A stretch of DNA of 5,522 nucleotides, from positions 1-5,522 of the forward strand of contig DUSG01000218.1 in the NCBI GenBank assembly GCA_012842725.1. Direction: 5' to 3'. Shown here one piece after another: positions 3,730-5,522 of this stretch; within the stretch, counting starts at the first letter, position 1, and each line of letters begins with the position of its first letter. This DNA is from Clostridiales bacterium. Its GTDB lineage: Bacteria; Bacillota; Clostridia; Lutisporales; Lutisporaceae. Position numbers and translations under genes: made by a program. Below the pieces are notes generated by a model. That model saw nothing but the letters and a program-made list of their open reading frames with translations, did no database searches and was not told the origin of the DNA.

Positions 3730-5522
3730 ATTCCGCCTTCCTGAAGCATATTGATACCGCACCCAGTGCAATTTATTCTACAGTCTCTCGTAGTTTCTCC
3801 CTTCAAAGCTTTTTCATATTCCTTTTTCAGATACTTATCAGTTACTCCAACATCTATATGGTTCCAAGGCATTACCTCATCAAAATCCCTTTTCCTTATT
3901 GTATAAAAATCAGGATCTAAACCGCAATCTTTAAAAGCCTTCATCCATAAATCATATCTAAAACATTGATCCCAACTGTCAAATTTACATCCCAATTCCC
4001 AAGCTCTGATGAGGACTTTGGACAGTCTCCTGTCACCTCTTGAGAAAACCGCTTCCATATAGCTCAACTCAGGATCATGCCAATTATACGTTAAGCCTTT
4101 TCTTTTTAGTTTTTGCTGAAGGTGTTTTTGCTTTTCTTTAAGAGACTCTATAGTATCCTGCGGTTCCCATTGAAAAGGAGTAAAAGGCTTGGGAACAAAA
4201 CAAGAAGTACTGATGGTTACATTTATTCCTTTTCCTCTTTGTGATTTCGGTACCTGATAGTATCTATCAAGGACTTTATAGCCCAAATCCGCTATTCCGT
4301 CCACATCTTCCATTGTTTCTGTAGGTAATCCAATCATGAAATACAGTTTTACATTGCTGTAACCTGTGTCAAAAGCTGCACCTACGGAATTGAGCAAATC
4401 TTCTTCAGTAACGTTTTTATTGATAACATCTCTAAGCCTTTGGGTCCCTGCTTCTGGAGCAAAGGTCAATCCGCTCTTCCTCACTTTTTGGACATCCTGA
4501 ATAAGTTTCAGGGATACAGAATCAATCCTGAGTGAAGGCAGAGATAAACCTATTCTGTCTTTTTCATACTTAGACATCAATCTTTCAACTAGCTCATTGA
4601 GTCTTGAATAATCTCCTGTTGAAAGTGAGGATAGTGAAATTTCTTCATATCCCGAACTTTCAACCAACTTCTCAGCTATGGACACTAATTCTTCCACAGT
4701 TCTTTCTCTAACCGGTCTATAAATCATACCTGCCTGACAGAATCTGCACCCTCTAGTGCATCCTCTGAAAATTTCCAGCATGATTCTATCATGTACTATA
4801 TCTATATAAGGTACAATGATTTTATCCGGAAAATATGCATTGTTCAAATCCTTTATGATTCTTTTCTTTACCTTAGAAGGTATCCCTTCTTTACTGGGTT
4901 TAATACTTTCTATGGTACCGTCTTCATTGTATTTAACATCATAGAAAACAGGTACATATACCCCCGGTACAGCCGATACCATATCAAGAAATTCTTCTCT
5001 CTTGAGCCCCCTGGTTTTCCACTGCCTATATACGTCCATAACCTCCAGCATTTGTTCTTCCCCTTCTCCCAGCATAAAGAAGTCCACGATATCAGCAAGA
5101 GGTTCTGGGTTATAAGCACATGGGCCCCCAGCAACAACAAATGGATCTCCTTCTCTTCTTTGGGCAGATAGTTTCGGTATGCCTGCCAAGTCCAGCATAT
5201 TGATTATGTTTGAATAGCCCATTTCGTATTGGAGTGTAAAACCGACAAAATCAAAATCTTTTATATAATCCCTGGTTTCAAGAGAAAACAGCTTTATATT
5301 TTCCTTTCTCATCAATTCTTCCATATCTAACCAGGGAGCAAATACCCTCTCGCAATAAATATCTTCCTGCTCATTTAGCAAATGATATAGAATTCTCATT
5401 CCTAAATGAGACATTCCTACTTCGTAAACATCTGGGAAGCAAAAAGCAAATCTTATATTTATGTCTTTTAAATCTTTATGAACGCTATTCCATTCTTTTC
5501 CAATGTATCTTCCTGGTTTCTC
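3723..5522 (-). CDS. TIGR03960-family radical SAM protein (N-terminus outside window)
   Basis: Seen: 599 codons stay open from the window edge to TAA at 3725-3723. An internal ATG at 5414 is not the start, because the 36 codons before it (EKPGRYIGKEWNSVHK..., CFPDVYEVG) are typical family sequence. Numbering from the first visible codon, the N-terminal third resembles the family's B12-binding-like region. CTRGCRFC (Cys255, Cys259, Cys262) is the CX3CX2C motif for the SAM-cleaving 4Fe-4S cluster. FAPEAGTQRLRD (about 354-365) and YFMIGLPTE are further core motifs. The tail carries a second CX3CX2C (Cys581, Cys585, Cys588) plus a terminal Cys599. Known: this family belongs to the radical SAM superfamily and is annotated by name as B12-binding; its substrate is not known. 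No canonical DxHxxG cobalamin motif is seen. The TIGR03936 partner overlaps its 3' end. Likely cytosolic. Confidence 0.95.
   Translation of the reverse strand, partial: EKPGRYIGKEWNSVHKDLKDINIRFAFCFPDVYEVGMSHLGMRILYHLLNEQEDIYCERVFAPWLDMEELMRKENIKLFSLETRDYIKDFDFVGFTLQYEMGYSNIINMLDLAGIPKLSAQRREGDPFVVAGGPCAYNPEPLADIVDFFMLGEGEEQMLEVMDVYRQWKTRGLKREEFLDMVSAVPGVYVPVFYDVKYNEDGTIESIKPSKEGIPSKVKKRIIKDLNNAYFPDKIIVPYIDIVHDRIMLEIFRGCTRGCRFCQAGMIYRPVRERTVEELVSIAEKLVESSGYEEISLSSLSTGDYSRLNELVERLMSKYEKDRIGLSLPSLRIDSVSLKLIQDVQKVRKSGLTFAPEAGTQRLRDVINKNVTEEDLLNSVGAAFDTGYSNVKLYFMIGLPTETMEDVDGIADLGYKVLDRYYQVPKSQRGKGINVTISTSCFVPKPFTPFQWEPQDTIESLKEKQKHLQQKLKRKGLTYNWHDPELSYMEAVFSRGDRRLSKVLIRAWELGCKFDSWDQCFRYDLWMKAFKDCGLDPDFYTIRKRDFDEVMPWNHIDVGVTDKYLKKEYEKALKGETTRDCRINCTGCGINMLQEGGIC
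3736..3742 (-). promoter_or_regulatory. Shine-Dalgarno of the DUF2344 gene, inside the upstream radical SAM gene
   Basis: AGGAAGG lies 6 nt before ATG 3729, within the last codons of the radical SAM gene. This spacing is ideal for 3729 and poor for the ATGs at 3723 (12 nt) and 3720 (15 nt). It is the main reason for choosing 3729 as the start, though the TAATG overlap at 3725-3721 could also support coupled initiation. Confidence 0.6.

Noticed and set aside
3730..3771. Longer DUF2344 reading from TTG at 3771
   Set aside because: It would overlap the radical SAM gene by 49 nt, its added 14 residues translate the cysteine-tail region out of frame, and family similarity begins only after the ATG cluster at 3729-3720.
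4791..5171. Antisense plus-strand frame of 126 codons, and a minus-strand frame at 4910-5140
   Set aside because: Both overlap the well-supported radical SAM gene in other frames and look like shadows; neither product shows recognisable motifs.

Overview
This is an AT-rich window in which every gene I can support lies on the minus strand. It looks like a chromosomal core region of an anaerobic low-GC Bacillota (Clostridia-type) genome. Three things point there. The order rplU-prp-rpmA-obgE is a Firmicutes core arrangement. The L27 precursor carries the short N-terminal extension that the Prp protease removes. An RNase G/E-family gene sits upstream together with the radical SAM pair TIGR03960/TIGR03936. 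The spo0B gene that lies between rpmA and obg in Bacillus is absent. I cannot name a genus.

Layout in transcription order, from high to low coordinates: (1) 5522-3723, a radical SAM protein of the TIGR03960 type, with its N-terminus outside the window; (2) 3729-3019, its DUF2344/TIGR03936 partner, overlapping the first gene by a few bases; (3) 2991-1507, ribonuclease G; (4) about 1506-1367, a non-coding gap with a near-consensus sigma-A promoter and an approximately 84-nt rplU leader that can fold; (5) 1366-1055 rplU (L21), 1049-714 prp and 710-429 rpmA (L27), tightly packed; (6) 412-385, a strong intrinsic terminator; (7) 318-1, the first 106 codons of obgE, cut by the window edge.

The promoter, leader and terminator define a likely transcript of about 1.07 kb that makes L21, the maturation protease and its substrate L27. 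The two ribosomal protein genes have strong Shine-Dalgarno sequences. The protease gene has none and probably depends on reinitiation after L21. The upstream genes form a second tight cluster. No terminator is visible after rng, so its transcripts may run into the ribosomal protein genes. Shared themes are ribosome assembly (L21, L27, Prp, Obg) and RNA processing (RNase G). The radical SAM pair has no established function.

I see no mobile element, CRISPR array, tRNA, rRNA or clearly novel system. The points most worth a second look are the rplU leader, the ambiguous rng start (possibly an ATT codon), the second cysteine cluster in the radical SAM protein, and the terminator that cuts obgE off from rpmA.
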